Positions 28,268 to 40,641 of a stretch of DNA of 64,000 nucleotides are shown piece by piece (position 1 is the stretch's first letter; each line of letters begins with the position of its first letter). The stretch is from Treponema sp. OMZ 787 (lineage in GTDB: Bacteria > Spirochaetota > Spirochaetia > Treponematales > Treponemataceae), in the NCBI RefSeq assembly GCF_024181225.1, contig NZ_CP051198.1, positions 1,364,001 to 1,428,000 of the forward strand, given 5' to 3'. The position numbers and the translations under genes are program-made. A model generated the notes under the pieces. It saw nothing but the letters and a program-made list of their open reading frames with translations, was not told the origin of the DNA and did not search any database.

Positions 28268-28782
28268 GCGTCTTCGTCATATTCATGACCGCATCCGCAG
28301 CCGCCTCCGCATCCTCCGGACATTTGCTGAACTAAGGCCTGCAATTCTTCTTCGGTTGTCTTTTTTACCGATAAGACTTTTACATCAAAATGGAGGGTTT
28401 CTCCGGCAAGCGGATGATTTGCATCTATTGTAATCTTATCACCGTCTATTTTTGTGATTCTTACAATCCGGGTGTGATGACCTTCACCTGCTTCAAATTC
28501 AAGTCCTACTTCCAACTCGGCACCTTCGGGGAACTGGGAGCGGTTTGTTTCAACTATAAGGTCTTCAAAGACCTCGCCGTAGGCTTCTTCGGGAGGAACA
28601 ACTTGTTTAAACTCGGCTCCTTCTTCTTTTCCTTCAAGGGCTTTTTCCAAGCCTGAAATAATCATATTATATCCGTGGATATACTCCAACGGACCCATTA
28701 CATCGGACGAATCAAGAACTTCGCCGTTAGCATCTTTCAGTGTGTATTCCAAACTGACTGTTGTATCTTTTTCTATTTTCAT
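28237..28782 (-). CDS. slyD: SlyD-like FKBP peptidyl-prolyl isomerase with Cys-rich metal tail
   Basis: 181 residues starting at the ATG at 28782 (MKIEKDTTVSLEYTL); an upstream ATG would add twelve hydrophobic residues not seen in the family. The FKBP half (YTLKDANGEVLDSS, GLEKALEGKEEG, VPPEEAYGE) is interrupted by the insert-in-flap chaperone domain (about 70-125), then NHPLAGETLHFDVKVLSV closes the FKBP fold. The tail from about 157 has eight Cys and one His in Cys-Gly repeats, in place of the His-rich nickel tail of E. coli SlyD. Likely cytosolic folding helper and metal carrier. Confidence 0.9.
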   Translation of the reverse strand: MKIEKDTTVSLEYTLKDANGEVLDSSDVMGPLEYIHGYNMIISGLEKALEGKEEGAEFKQVVPPEEAYGEVFEDLIVETNRSQFPEGAELEVGLEFEAGEGHHTRIVRITKIDGDKITIDANHPLAGETLHFDVKVLSVKKTTEEELQALVQQMSGGCGGGCGCGHEYDEDACGCGCSGCR

Positions 28783-28833
28783 TATAAAGATAATACATAT
28801 TTTATAAACAAAAATCAAGACTAATGTTACCTC

Positions 28834-28862
28834 TTGATTTTTTATATAAAATGACTTAAACT
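28834..28862 (+). promoter_or_regulatory. Candidate promoter for the small membrane-protein gene at 28911
   Basis: TTGATT (28834-28839), 17-base spacer, TAAACT (28857-28862). Reasonable but not consensus. Confidence 0.4.
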
Positions 28863-28910
28863 TAGTGTAATGCAGTTATTGCAAGTTTCAATAATGTACA
28901 GGAGGACAAA

Positions 28911-29321
28911 ATGTTACCTTTTTATTTTCTTTCAATTACAACAAATTTGATTATGGGCCTTACTCTAGTATTTTTTGACAAAACTGTCAGAGGCGATGAG
29001 CCTGCTGACCGTGAAAATAAATATCCCGTTTTAAGGGATACAACCTTTTTGTTATTGCTTACAATTTTTTCAGGTTTTACGGCCATTTCAAAGATGCTTA
29101 GCCCTGTCGGAACGAATATAGTGATATTGGGAGATTTTTTGCCCGTAGTTGCAGGTCTTGCAGGTTCGGTAGTGTTTTTGGGAAGATATTTGGAGTCTAA
29201 TTCGAATATTACCTTGCCCGATTTTTTCGGTTTAATAAAAAATTATGACGAAATAATCGGCTATGTATGTTTAGCTTCTGCGGCCTTGCATCTTTTATTT
29301 TCAAAGGCTATCTTTCTTTAA
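28911..29321 (+). CDS. Small integral membrane protein
   Basis: 136 residues, mostly membrane: helices at about 2-22, 42-62, 70-95 and 112-134. The loop after the first helix is charged (DKTVRGDEPADRENKYP). AGGAGG lies six bases before the ATG. Three bases separate it from the next lipoprotein gene, so the two form one unit. I do not recognise a named family beyond a general likeness to spirochete conserved membrane proteins. Confidence 0.7.
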   Translation: MLPFYFLSITTNLIMGLTLVFFDKTVRGDEPADRENKYPVLRDTTFLLLLTIFSGFTAISKMLSPVGTNIVILGDFLPVVAGLAGSVVFLGRYLESNSNITLPDFFGLIKNYDEIIGYVCLASAALHLLFSKAIFL

Positions 29322-29324
29322 TAT

Positions 29325-29684
29325 ATGAAGCGGTTTGCTCTTCTTTTTTTTCTTTTTGTTTTTACAGGGATTCTATCCTGCACAAAGGAAGATCCTTTAC
29401 AAACCTTGAATTTGCCGCCCGATTCGGCGATGAATGATGCAAACCGCTTTGCCCTAATAATCGAAACCTATGTTTCACTTTTAGACAAGCCGGGGAATGA
29501 CGGCATAACTATCTCTCATGCCAGAAAGCTGGATGTCTTTCCGGTTGAAGGACTTGAAATAGTAAAAGAAAATGAAGATCAAATTCTTTGGGTAAACTTG
29601 GGGAAGGGCTGGATTCAACGATCCTGTGTCCAGCTTTATTCTTCCAAAGAAAAAGTATTGACTGCGGCTAAAAAATTAAAATAA
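29325..29684 (+). CDS. Small lipoprotein with SH3-like region
   Basis: 119 residues. Lipobox GILSC (Cys about 19). The remainder reads like a single bacterial SH3-type barrel: YVSLLDKPGNDGITISHARKLD, then VEGLEIVKENEDQILWVNLG, then KGWIQRSCVQLY. Such domains bind peptides or cell wall. Cotranscribed with the preceding membrane protein; 27 bases before the glycan cassette. Function unknown. Confidence 0.65.
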   Translation: MKRFALLFFLFVFTGILSCTKEDPLQTLNLPPDSAMNDANRFALIIETYVSLLDKPGNDGITISHARKLDVFPVEGLEIVKENEDQILWVNLGKGWIQRSCVQLYSSKEKVLTAAKKLK

Positions 29685-29711
29685 AGTTCCTTTTTTGCCG
29701 ATATAGGAGCT

Positions 29712-31277
29712 ATGAAGTCTTTTGCTGTTTTATCCGCCTATGATATTTCGGAATATTCTTTTAAAAATTTGGAAAGCGGTATCATTCCGTTTGAAGCATC
29801 TTTCCGTGCTGCTGCCGCTCTTCCCGATTGTAAAAAAATCCTTGTTTTAACCTCCTGTTCATGTGAAGAACCTATCAATTCTATCTTAAAAAATATAAAA
29901 TCTGAAGAGTTAAAAATAGATTGGAAGGTCTCAGTTCTGGAAAAAATAAGTCCTCAAGCCGTTTTTGAAGAGGCGGCAAAAGAAGCCGAATCTTCCGGTT
30001 TTGAAAATGTTTTTTTTCTGCATGGAGATGAACCCTTTATCGATTTAAATGCGGCGGAAAAACTTTTTAAGCAGCATATGGAGTACAGGGCCGAGTACAG
30101 CTTTGCGGACGGATATCCGGAAGGATTTCTACCGGAAATTCTTACTTCGGGCCTTTGTCCTATTCTTGCAAAACTTTCCGAAAACGAAACCTCGTTTGAG
30201 CGTTCTTTTATTTTTGATACGATAAAAAAAGAAATAAACAGCTATGATATCGAAACCATGATAGCACCCTTCGATTTACGGCATCTGCGTCTCCGTTTTG
30301 CAGCCGACTCAAAACGCAATGCTCTTTTGTGCAGCCGTTTTGAAGGTATAAATGCCGAAAACTATGCAGAACTGATAAACAAAAAACAAGAAGAGCTTTT
30401 TACCCTTCCTGCATATTATAGTATCGAGATAAATTCCTCCTATCCTCTTAAATCGATATATAAACCCAACGGAATTTTATTATCTGAAGAAAAAAAAGAA
30501 ATGGATAAGACGCCACTTTTTTCTCTTATCGAAAAAATTGCGGAATATTCGGATGATGCCGTAATTTCTCTTTCGGTTTTCGGCGAGCCTTCACTGTATA
30601 GCGATACTCTTTCTGTAATCGAAAAAATCTTGTCTTTTCCTAAGTTGTCCGTTTTGATTGAAACTTGCGGCTTATATTGGCCTTCATCATTTATAGAAAA
30701 TGTCGAAAAAATTATTGCATCAGCTCCAAAAAGAAAAAATAAAATGCTTCCCGTCTATTGGATTGTATGTATTGATGCGGTAAGTTCGGGTATGTATGCT
30801 AAGGTTCACGGTCTTTGCGAAGATGAGGCAAATATTAAATTAAAACAAGCTCTTACATTTACAGACAGTTTAAAAAAAGTTTTTCCCGATGCCGTATGGG
30901 CTCAAATTATGCGTATGAAAGAAAACGAAGTAGAAGTAGAACCATTTTACCGTTTTTGGAAAAATTTAGGTGTGAGTGTAATTATTCAAAAATACGATAC
31001 ATTTTGCAAATTGCTTGAAGATAAGAGGGTTGCCGACTTATCGCCTTTTAACAGGCATCCATGCTGGCATCTAAAAAGAGATATGTATGTTTTAACTGAC
31101 GGTTCGGTGCCTCTTTGTAAAGAAGATGTTAAAAGAAAAAATATTTTAGGCAATGCTTTTTCGGACAGCTTAGATTCAATCCGTAAAAAAGCATCTGAGG
31201 TATACAGACAACATTTGGAATGCAAATACGGAGATTTATGCGGATACTGCGATGAATACTATACCTACAATTTTTAA
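29712..31277 (+). CDS. Spiro-SPASM protein (radical-SAM-like, lacking the cluster motif)
   Basis: 521 residues. The N-terminal about 210 residues look like a GT-A nucleotidyltransferase fold (KKILVLTSCSCEEP, VFFLHGDEPFIDLNAAEKLF). The middle (about 230-430) follows the radical-SAM barrel pattern, but where CxxxCxxC should be it reads YYSIEINSSYPLKSIYKPNG with no cysteine. The C-terminal SPASM-type region retains its cysteines: Cys about 450 (HPCWHL), about 468 (VPLCKE) and about 503-512 (CKYGDLCGYC). The family is known as spirochete-restricted. The next gene starts inside its end (26-base overlap). Likely part of a glycan or protein-modification cassette; activity not predictable. Confidence 0.85.
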   Translation: MKSFAVLSAYDISEYSFKNLESGIIPFEASFRAAAALPDCKKILVLTSCSCEEPINSILKNIKSEELKIDWKVSVLEKISPQAVFEEAAKEAESSGFENVFFLHGDEPFIDLNAAEKLFKQHMEYRAEYSFADGYPEGFLPEILTSGLCPILAKLSENETSFERSFIFDTIKKEINSYDIETMIAPFDLRHLRLRFAADSKRNALLCSRFEGINAENYAELINKKQEELFTLPAYYSIEINSSYPLKSIYKPNGILLSEEKKEMDKTPLFSLIEKIAEYSDDAVISLSVFGEPSLYSDTLSVIEKILSFPKLSVLIETCGLYWPSSFIENVEKIIASAPKRKNKMLPVYWIVCIDAVSSGMYAKVHGLCEDEANIKLKQALTFTDSLKKVFPDAVWAQIMRMKENEVEVEPFYRFWKNLGVSVIIQKYDTFCKLLEDKRVADLSPFNRHPCWHLKRDMYVLTDGSVPLCKEDVKRKNILGNAFSDSLDSIRKKASEVYRQHLECKYGDLCGYCDEYYTYNF

Positions 31278-32201
31278 TGAACGAAAAATCCCTTATACGG
31301 TTTTAGGAAAAAGCTCCGGGGATGTTAAAACGGCTGTTTCCGTTGTAGTCTTAAACAGGGGTGCAAGATATTATCTTTCTTCTCTTTTTCAAAATTTGAT
31401 AGATTTAGGTTTGAGTTCCATTGTTTTTGTGGACAGTTCCCCGCGCGGCTTTGAGCTTGAATCTTTATCTTCTCAATTTCCTGAGGTAAAATTTTTAATT
31501 CCTCTCGAAAATGTAACCGTGGGCGAGATGATTAATTTAGGGATTTCGGAAACATCCTCCGATTATGTTATGGTTTTGTGGAACGATATGGTTTTGTCAT
31601 CTTCGGCTCTCCCTGAAAATTTGACGGATATCCTTAATCAATCGGATGTAGTCTGTCTTGCACCCGTTTTAATAGATGAAAAAAATTCTCTCATCCCCGT
31701 ACAAATTGTACCATCGGTTACTCACCGAGATTTTTCGACTGAACAATTTTTCTGCAGAAAAGATTTGACTCATACAATTTATATGTATGATTTTGTAGGT
31801 ATTTATAATCGGGAAAAATTTATTGACATCGGAGGGTTTGATTATACTATAGAGAATCCGTATTGGCAAAATTTGGACTTCGGTTTTAGAACTCATTTAT
31901 GGGGAATGGAAATTCTTATTTCAAATTTATATAAAATGAAATATGCAGGAGCTCCGCCTCTTGAAGATATTTCTGCAGATAATTCCTATATAAATTTTTA
32001 TTTAAAAAATTTAGCCCCTCTTGTAGGTAAAAAAGGAGGGTGCTTGCCTTGGTATTTGTTTTTTTCTTATGCAGTAAGATCCGGCTTAAACCCTTTTCTG
32101 GCCTATAAACATTTTAAAGCAGTACAGGATTGGGTTCATATAAACAAATACCGTTTTGTACAATCACCTCAAGATTTAATTTATAAATGGGAGCCAAGTA
32201 T

Positions 32202-32205
<4 letters not shown>
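31252..32205 (+). CDS. Glycosyltransferase family 2-like protein
   Basis: 317 residues, GT-A fold. VSVVVLNRGARYYLSSLFQNL (about 29-49) is the nucleotide-binding strand-loop. SDYVMVLWNDMVLSS (about 103-117) replaces the usual DxD with N-D. YDFVGIYNREKFIDIGGFD (about 178-196) and NLDFGFRTHLWG (about 206-217) correspond to the acceptor-site GGF and E/D-R regions. No membrane helix, so cytosolic. Overlaps the genes on both sides, indicating tight coupling. Donor and acceptor unknown. Confidence 0.8.
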
Positions 32206-36307
<4,102 letters not shown>

Positions 36308-36327
36308 AGTTTTTATGGAGGTAGAGT

Positions 36328-37503
36328 ATGTATAATTTTGAATTTGAAGTATCGGTTAAAATTTTATTCGGTAAGGGCAGTATCGAGAACTTAACGTCCG
36401 AGATTCTCAAATACGGAAAAAGGGTTCTCCTTTGTTACGGCGGAGGAAGCATCAAAAAAATTGGGCTTTATGACACAATCACAAAAAAACTTGACGAAGC
36501 CGGAATCTTTTATAAGGAGCTTTCAGGTATTTCTCCTAATCCCCGTATCGAAGAAGTTGAGGAAGGAATAAAAATAGTCCGCGAGCATAAGCTGGACTTT
36601 ATCCTGCCTGTCGGAGGAGGAAGCACCATCGACTGTGCAAAGGCTGTTTCTGCGGGCGTAAACTATGAAGGAAGTGCCTGGGATTTGATCACGGGCAAGG
36701 CCGAAATTAAAAATGTTCTCCCGATAGGAACAGTCCTCACCCTTTCTGCGACCGGTTCCGAGATGAACTGCGGAGCAGTTATTTCAAACCTTAAAACCAA
36801 GGAAAAGCTCGGCTTCGGAGCTCCGCCGCTTCTTCCTAAATTTTCGGTTCTTGATCCCGAATACACCTATTCCGTTCCTAAAAATCAGACAGCCGCAGGT
36901 ACGGCAGACATTATGAGCCACACCTTCGAGTGTTATTTTACCCTAAATGACGGAGCCTATCTTCAAGACAGGTTTGCAGAAAGTATCTTAAAAACCTGTA
37001 TAGAGTACGGCCCCTTGGCTATTGAAAATCCCGAAAGCTACGAAGCCCGCTCAAACCTTATGTGGGCAGGCACTTGGGCTATAAACGGCCTTTTAAGCAG
37101 CGGCAAAAAAACGGCTTGGTCGGTTCACCCTATGGAGCACGAGCTGAGCGCTTTTTACGACATCACTCACGGAGTGGGCTTGGCTATTTTAACCCCTCAT
37201 TGGCTGCGTCATTGCTTAAACGATAAAACCGTAAAAAAGATAGCCGATTACGGCATAAATGTTTGGGGACTCCCTAAGGGAGAAGAAGTTTATAAAACAG
37301 CCGAAAAAGCAATCGAGTGTACTTCAGGCTTTTTTAAATCTCTCGGCATTCCGATGACCTTAAAAGAAGTAGGAATCGGCGAAGAGCATTTAAGAGAAAT
37401 GGCCGAAGCAGCCGTTGCTCACCGAGGCAAAAACGGAGTTATCTACGGCTTTCAAGAGCTTAGAGCCGATGATGTTTATGCAATCTTTAAGGCTGCACTT
37501 TAA
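36328..37503 (+). CDS. Iron-containing alcohol dehydrogenase (butanol dehydrogenase-like)
   Basis: 391 residues, group III (iron) alcohol dehydrogenase. Rossmann-type N-terminus with [15 protein letters not shown] (about 92-106) for NAD(P)H. The metal ligands are provided by [14 protein letters not shown], then [16 protein letters not shown]. Closest in pattern to BdhA/YqhD-type enzymes that reduce aldehydes. A GGAGG precedes the ATG. With glpK it suggests use of glycerol or disposal of reducing power; the exact substrate cannot be read from sequence. Confidence 0.92.
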   Translation: MYNFEFEVSVKILFGKGSIENLTSEILKYGKRVLLCYGGGSIKKIGLYDTITKKLDEAGIFYKELSGISPNPRIEEVEEGIKIVREHKLDFILPVGGGSTIDCAKAVSAGVNYEGSAWDLITGKAEIKNVLPIGTVLTLSATGSEMNCGAVISNLKTKEKLGFGAPPLLPKFSVLDPEYTYSVPKNQTAAGTADIMSHTFECYFTLNDGAYLQDRFAESILKTCIEYGPLAIENPESYEARSNLMWAGTWAINGLLSSGKKTAWSVHPMEHELSAFYDITHGVGLAILTPHWLRHCLNDKTVKKIADYGINVWGLPKGEEVYKTAEKAIECTSGFFKSLGIPMTLKEVGIGEEHLREMAEAAVAHRGKNGVIYGFQELRADDVYAIFKAAL

Positions 37504-37514
37504 GCGATAAAATT

Positions 37515-38546
37515 ATGAGCGATGATTTTGAGGTAGTGCGCCCCGAAGAGCAGGCCGGGGACGAAAAGGATAGGGCTCTTCGTCCCCGCTCTCTTGCAGA
37601 CTTTCAAGGGCAGACAAAGGCAAAAGAAAATTTATCCGTCTTTATAAAGGCTGCCCGCGAAAGGGGGGAAAGCCTTGATCATCTTTTTTTGATAGGCCCG
37701 CCCGGCTTGGGAAAAACCACCCTTGCCCAAATTACGGCCGGCGAACTCGGTGTAGACTTTAAGGTTACGGGAGCCCCTGCCCTAGATAAGCCTAAGGATT
37801 TGGCCGGCATTCTTACCACCCTGACAGAACGCTCCGTCTTTTTTATAGACGAGATTCACCGTCTAAAACCTGCCATCGAAGAGATGCTTTATATCGCAAT
37901 GGAAGACTATGAACTCGACTGGATAATAGGGCAGGGGCCGGGAGCAAGAACTGTGCGCATTCCGATTCCGCCCTTTACCCTTGTCGGGGCTACCACGAGG
38001 GCAGGAATGGTTTCAAGCCCCCTCATAAGCCGCTTCGGCATTGTGCAGCGCTTTGAGTTTTACAGTCATGAAGAGCTTGCCTCGATTATAAGCCGTTCCG
38101 CTTCTATCCTCGAAATCAAGATAGAAAAAAAAGCCGCCCTTGCCTTGGCCCGCTGTTCTCGCGGAACTCCGCGTGTGGCAAACCGTTTGCTGCGGCGTAT
38201 GAGGGACTTTGCTCAGGTTGCAGGCAAGAGCTCGATTGACGAGATGACAGTCGCCGCAGGTCTAAAGCAGCTTAACATCGACGGCCTCGGACTTGAAACC
38301 TATGACAGGCAGATACTCCGTTCTATTATCGAAAACTACTCAGGCGGCCCCGTTGGTGCCGAAACCCTTGCAATATCTATAGGAGAATCTCAGGACACTC
38401 TGGAAGATTATTACGAGCCCTATCTTATCCAGTCGGGCCTTCTCCAACGCACTCCGCGCGGCCGCATGGTTACGCTCAAAGCCTATGAGCATCTGGGACT
38501 AAATCCGCCGAGGGTAGGGGATGGGCAAGAGGGGCTATTTGATTAG
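37515..38546 (+). CDS. ruvB: Holliday junction branch-migration helicase RuvB
   Basis: 343 residues, AAA+ motor that drives branch migration with RuvA. N-terminal [12 protein letters not shown]; Walker [12 protein letters not shown] (about 60-70), Walker B FIDEIHRL (about 112-119), sensor 1 GATTRAG, arginine finger in SPLISRFG, and the C-terminal winged helix with TPRGR. No clear Shine-Dalgarno before the ATG at 37515. Shortly after the stop the same GLFD-stop coding is repeated (38555-38569). Confidence 0.97.
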   Translation: MSDDFEVVRPEEQAGDEKDRALRPRSLADFQGQTKAKENLSVFIKAARERGESLDHLFLIGPPGLGKTTLAQITAGELGVDFKVTGAPALDKPKDLAGILTTLTERSVFFIDEIHRLKPAIEEMLYIAMEDYELDWIIGQGPGARTVRIPIPPFTLVGATTRAGMVSSPLISRFGIVQRFEFYSHEELASIISRSASILEIKIEKKAALALARCSRGTPRVANRLLRRMRDFAQVAGKSSIDEMTVAAGLKQLNIDGLGLETYDRQILRSIIENYSGGPVGAETLAISIGESQDTLEDYYEPYLIQSGLLQRTPRGRMVTLKAYEHLGLNPPRVGDGQEGLFD

Positions 38547-38607
38547 ATATGGCCGGTCTCTTTGATTAAACCTGAGACCTGTCGCTGTGATTAGTGTTTA
38601 GGCTGGT

Positions 38608-39609
38608 CTATTTGTCTTCCTCAATCATCCACATCTTGTGTATTTTTTGATTTCTAAAATCTTCGGGGATTGAGGCCCTTGTTATGTCCCTTACCCTTAT
38701 CTTTTTTTTGGAAGAATTAATCAGCTCTTCTTCGTCGAATTTTATTTTTTGGGAATTGGTCGAAAAATAAAGTCTTCCATTTTTTGAAAGTACGTCGAGG
38801 CAGAGGAGGCAGAGTTTAAGCCAATCCCGGTTTACATCAAAAACATCAGCACTTTTCGAATTTGAAAATGTCGGAGGGTCGCAGATAATTAAATCCCATT
38901 TTTTTTCTTCTTCGATTGCTTTTTCCAAAAACCGGATTACATCGCTTTTTATAAGCCGGTTTTTTTCTTCATCGAAGAGCTTATTCAGTTCTAAGTTTTC
39001 CTTTGCCCAATTTAAGTAGGTATTTGAGAGGTCTACCGAATCTACCGAAGAGGCTCCGCCTTTTGCCGCATGAACCGAAAAACTTCCCGTGTAAGAAAAT
39101 AAATTTAAAACTTTTTTGTTCCTTGCTTCTTTAAAAATCATGGAACGGGCAGGGCGGTGATCCAAAAAAAGACCGGAATCCAGATAGTCTTCTACATTTA
39201 TGTAGAATAAACATTCTCCTTCTTTTACCCTTATAAGATTTTTGTTTGAGTTAACCTTTTCGTATTGGTTTTTTCCTTTTTGCTTTTCCCTCAATTTTGT
39301 AAAAATTCTTTCCTTAGGTATAGAAAGGCTTGAAGACGCCGCTTCTTCAATTTCTAAAAGCCATTCCTTTTCTTCATCTTGGGATTTTTCGTAGGGTCTC
39401 TTGTAAAGATAGATAACCAAAAAAGCGGTCTTTTCCATTCCGTCTGTTTCGGCTAGGTAGAGGTCGACGGCAAGAGGAACTTCAGGAATATCCTTATCAT
39501 ACAGCCTGTAGGCAAAAATTCCTTCCCGTCTTGCCCATTTTGATAAATGTTTAAAGCGTTTTTGCAGGCGGTTTTTAAAAAACTCCGCTTGATATTGATT
39601 TTTTTCCAT
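38608..39609 (-). CDS. rlmK: 23S rRNA methyltransferase, RlmK-like (class I SAM)
   Basis: 333 residues equivalent to the C-terminal half of bifunctional RlmKL (m7G2069 activity). FFKNRLQKRFKHLSKWARRE (about 10-29) and AYRLYDKDIPEVPLAVDLY (about 33-51) are diagnostic. The SAM site is VLNLFSYTGSFSVHAAKGG (about 168-186) and the catalytic-loop motif is DPPTFSNSK (about 245-253). No RlmL half or THUMP domain is attached here. Starts at the base after the rex stop, so it is cotranscribed with rex. Confidence 0.85.
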   Translation of the reverse strand: MEKNQYQAEFFKNRLQKRFKHLSKWARREGIFAYRLYDKDIPEVPLAVDLYLAETDGMEKTAFLVIYLYKRPYEKSQDEEKEWLLEIEEAASSSLSIPKERIFTKLREKQKGKNQYEKVNSNKNLIRVKEGECLFYINVEDYLDSGLFLDHRPARSMIFKEARNKKVLNLFSYTGSFSVHAAKGGASSVDSVDLSNTYLNWAKENLELNKLFDEEKNRLIKSDVIRFLEKAIEEEKKWDLIICDPPTFSNSKSADVFDVNRDWLKLCLLCLDVLSKNGRLYFSTNSQKIKFDEEELINSSKKKIRVRDITRASIPEDFRNQKIHKMWMIEEDK

Positions 39610-40242
39610 TTATTTTTTTATGCTCATCATAACACCGAGCATGGCATATCCTGAACTTAAATCTTCTTTTTGGACTACAACTCCGGCAGGTACATTGATT
39701 TTGATACTGGTAAAATTCCAAATTGCCTTGATACCGGCTTTTACCAATGTATTTGCAGCTTCTTGGGCATAGGCTGGAGAAACGGTTAAAATAGCGATTT
39801 CAGGGTTATATTCCTTGACTTTTTGATCTAATTCTTCAATTCTAAACACGGGAAGTCCGTGGATTTCTTTTCCTATTTTCTTTTTGTCGGAATCAAAGGC
39901 CGCACAAATTTCAAGCCCGAACTCTTTAAGTCCGTTATAGCCTGAAAGAGCTGTGCCCAAACTTCCGGCTCCTATTACAAAGGCCTTTTTTGCTTTATTC
40001 CATCCTAAAAATTTTTCGATGGCGGTTATTAGAGATTTAACCGGATAGCCTTTTTTTGGCTTACCTACAATTCCGGTAATTGTCAGGTCCTTTCTGACCT
40101 GAATGGGTTCAAGCTCCAATTCTTCGGCAATAACTGTTCCCGATATATATTCCAACTTATCGGTTTCAGCTTTTTTTACAAGCTGCAGATAAGAGGGAAG
40201 TCTCCGCACAGATGGAGCTGCAGGTACTTTTTGTTTTGTCAT
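39610..40242 (-). CDS. rex: Redox-sensing transcriptional repressor Rex
   Basis: 210 residues. N-terminal winged helix (about 10-80: VRRLPSYLQLVKKAE, VIAEELELEPIQVRKDL) and a Rossmann domain binding NADH/NAD+ (AFVIGAGSLGTALSGY about 88-103). Rex dimers release DNA when the NADH/NAD+ ratio rises and typically control fermentative dehydrogenases. AAGGA precedes the start. Candidate targets in this window include the iron alcohol dehydrogenase, but no clear Rex box was found before it. Confidence 0.95.
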   Translation of the reverse strand: MTKQKVPAAPSVRRLPSYLQLVKKAETDKLEYISGTVIAEELELEPIQVRKDLTITGIVGKPKKGYPVKSLITAIEKFLGWNKAKKAFVIGAGSLGTALSGYNGLKEFGLEICAAFDSDKKKIGKEIHGLPVFRIEELDQKVKEYNPEIAILTVSPAYAQEAANTLVKAGIKAIWNFTSIKINVPAGVVVQKEDLSSGYAMLGVMMSIKK

Positions 40243-40262
40243 AGAATCCTTCTTAAAAGTAA

Positions 40263-40308
40263 AAGTATTTAATGATAGATATTACATTTAAATACTTGTC
40301 AATGTCAA
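40263..40308 (-). promoter_or_regulatory. Promoter and inverted repeat upstream of rex
   Basis: Minus-strand TTGACA (40303-40308), 18-base spacer, TAATAT (40279-40284). The inverted repeat AAGTATTTAA/TTAAATACTT (40263-40272 and 40288-40297) straddles the -10, a possible autoregulatory site, but it does not resemble a standard Rex box. Confidence 0.5.
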
Positions 40309-40381
40309 GGTAACAATTATAGATTGTTTTGCATTTTTAATGATGTTTTTAAATTATCCTTAAAAAAATGGAGCTTTAGTA

Positions 40382-40410
40382 TTGACAAGCTATCAATTTT
40401 GTAATATTAT
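40382..40410 (+). promoter_or_regulatory. Promoter of the COX24-like ribosomal protein gene
   Basis: TTGACA (40382-40387), exactly 17 bases, TATTAT (40405-40410), 32 bases before the ATG. AAGGAG at 40430-40435 is the ribosome site. Confidence 0.85.
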
Positions 40411-40442
40411 TGAGCCTATACTATTATTTAAGGAGAGCCGGA

Positions 40443-40535
40443 ATGCCTTGCGGAAAAAAACGAAAACGAAAGAAGATGTCGACTCATAAACGAAAGAAGA
40501 AGCTTAGAAAGAATCGACATAAGAACAAGAAATAA
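40443..40535 (+). CDS. AURKAIP1/COX24-domain small ribosomal protein
   Basis: A 30-residue protein in the 400-base gap between rex and dxs. 18 of 30 residues are Lys or Arg. The core KMSTHKRKKKLRKNRHK fits the COX24/AURKAIP1 domain (mitochondrial mS38; bacterial relatives act as a tiny small-subunit ribosomal protein). Support is strong for its size: a near-consensus promoter 32 bases upstream, AAGGAG seven bases before the ATG, and a terminator downstream. It is therefore a monocistronic gene. Ribosome binding in this organism is inferred from the family. Confidence 0.88.
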   Translation: MPCGKKRKRKKMSTHKRKKKLRKNRHKNKK

Positions 40536-40591
40536 ATTAGGAGGGTTTACCCCTAATTGTTCAAATATCTATAGCTTTCGGTTAAACGGAA

Positions 40592-40622
40592 GGGGGGCTC
40601 AGATTTGAAGCCCCTTTTTTTT
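40592..40622 (+). terminator. Rho-independent terminator before dxs
   Basis: GGGGCT (40594-40599) pairs with AGCCCC (40609-40614), flanked by extra G and followed by eight T. It ends 20 bases before dxs, so dxs is either read through or has a promoter within 40536-40641. A weaker stem AATTAGG/CCTAATT lies at 40535-40557. Confidence 0.82.
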
Positions 40623-40641
40623 AGATTTCGGTGGAATATTA

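Noticed and set aside
27858-28433. A 191-codon plus-strand frame over the Gx transporter and slyD
   Set aside because: Antisense to two recognised genes; its composition (Arg/Ile-rich) reflects the opposite-strand codons.
29712-31277. Annotating the SPASM protein as an active radical SAM enzyme
   Set aside because: The CxxxCxxC cluster motif is absent from the barrel.
40312-40328. AACAAT-TATAG-ATTGTT as a Rex box upstream of rex
   Set aside because: The half-sites point the wrong way round compared with the TTGT...ACAA arrangement of Rex operators.
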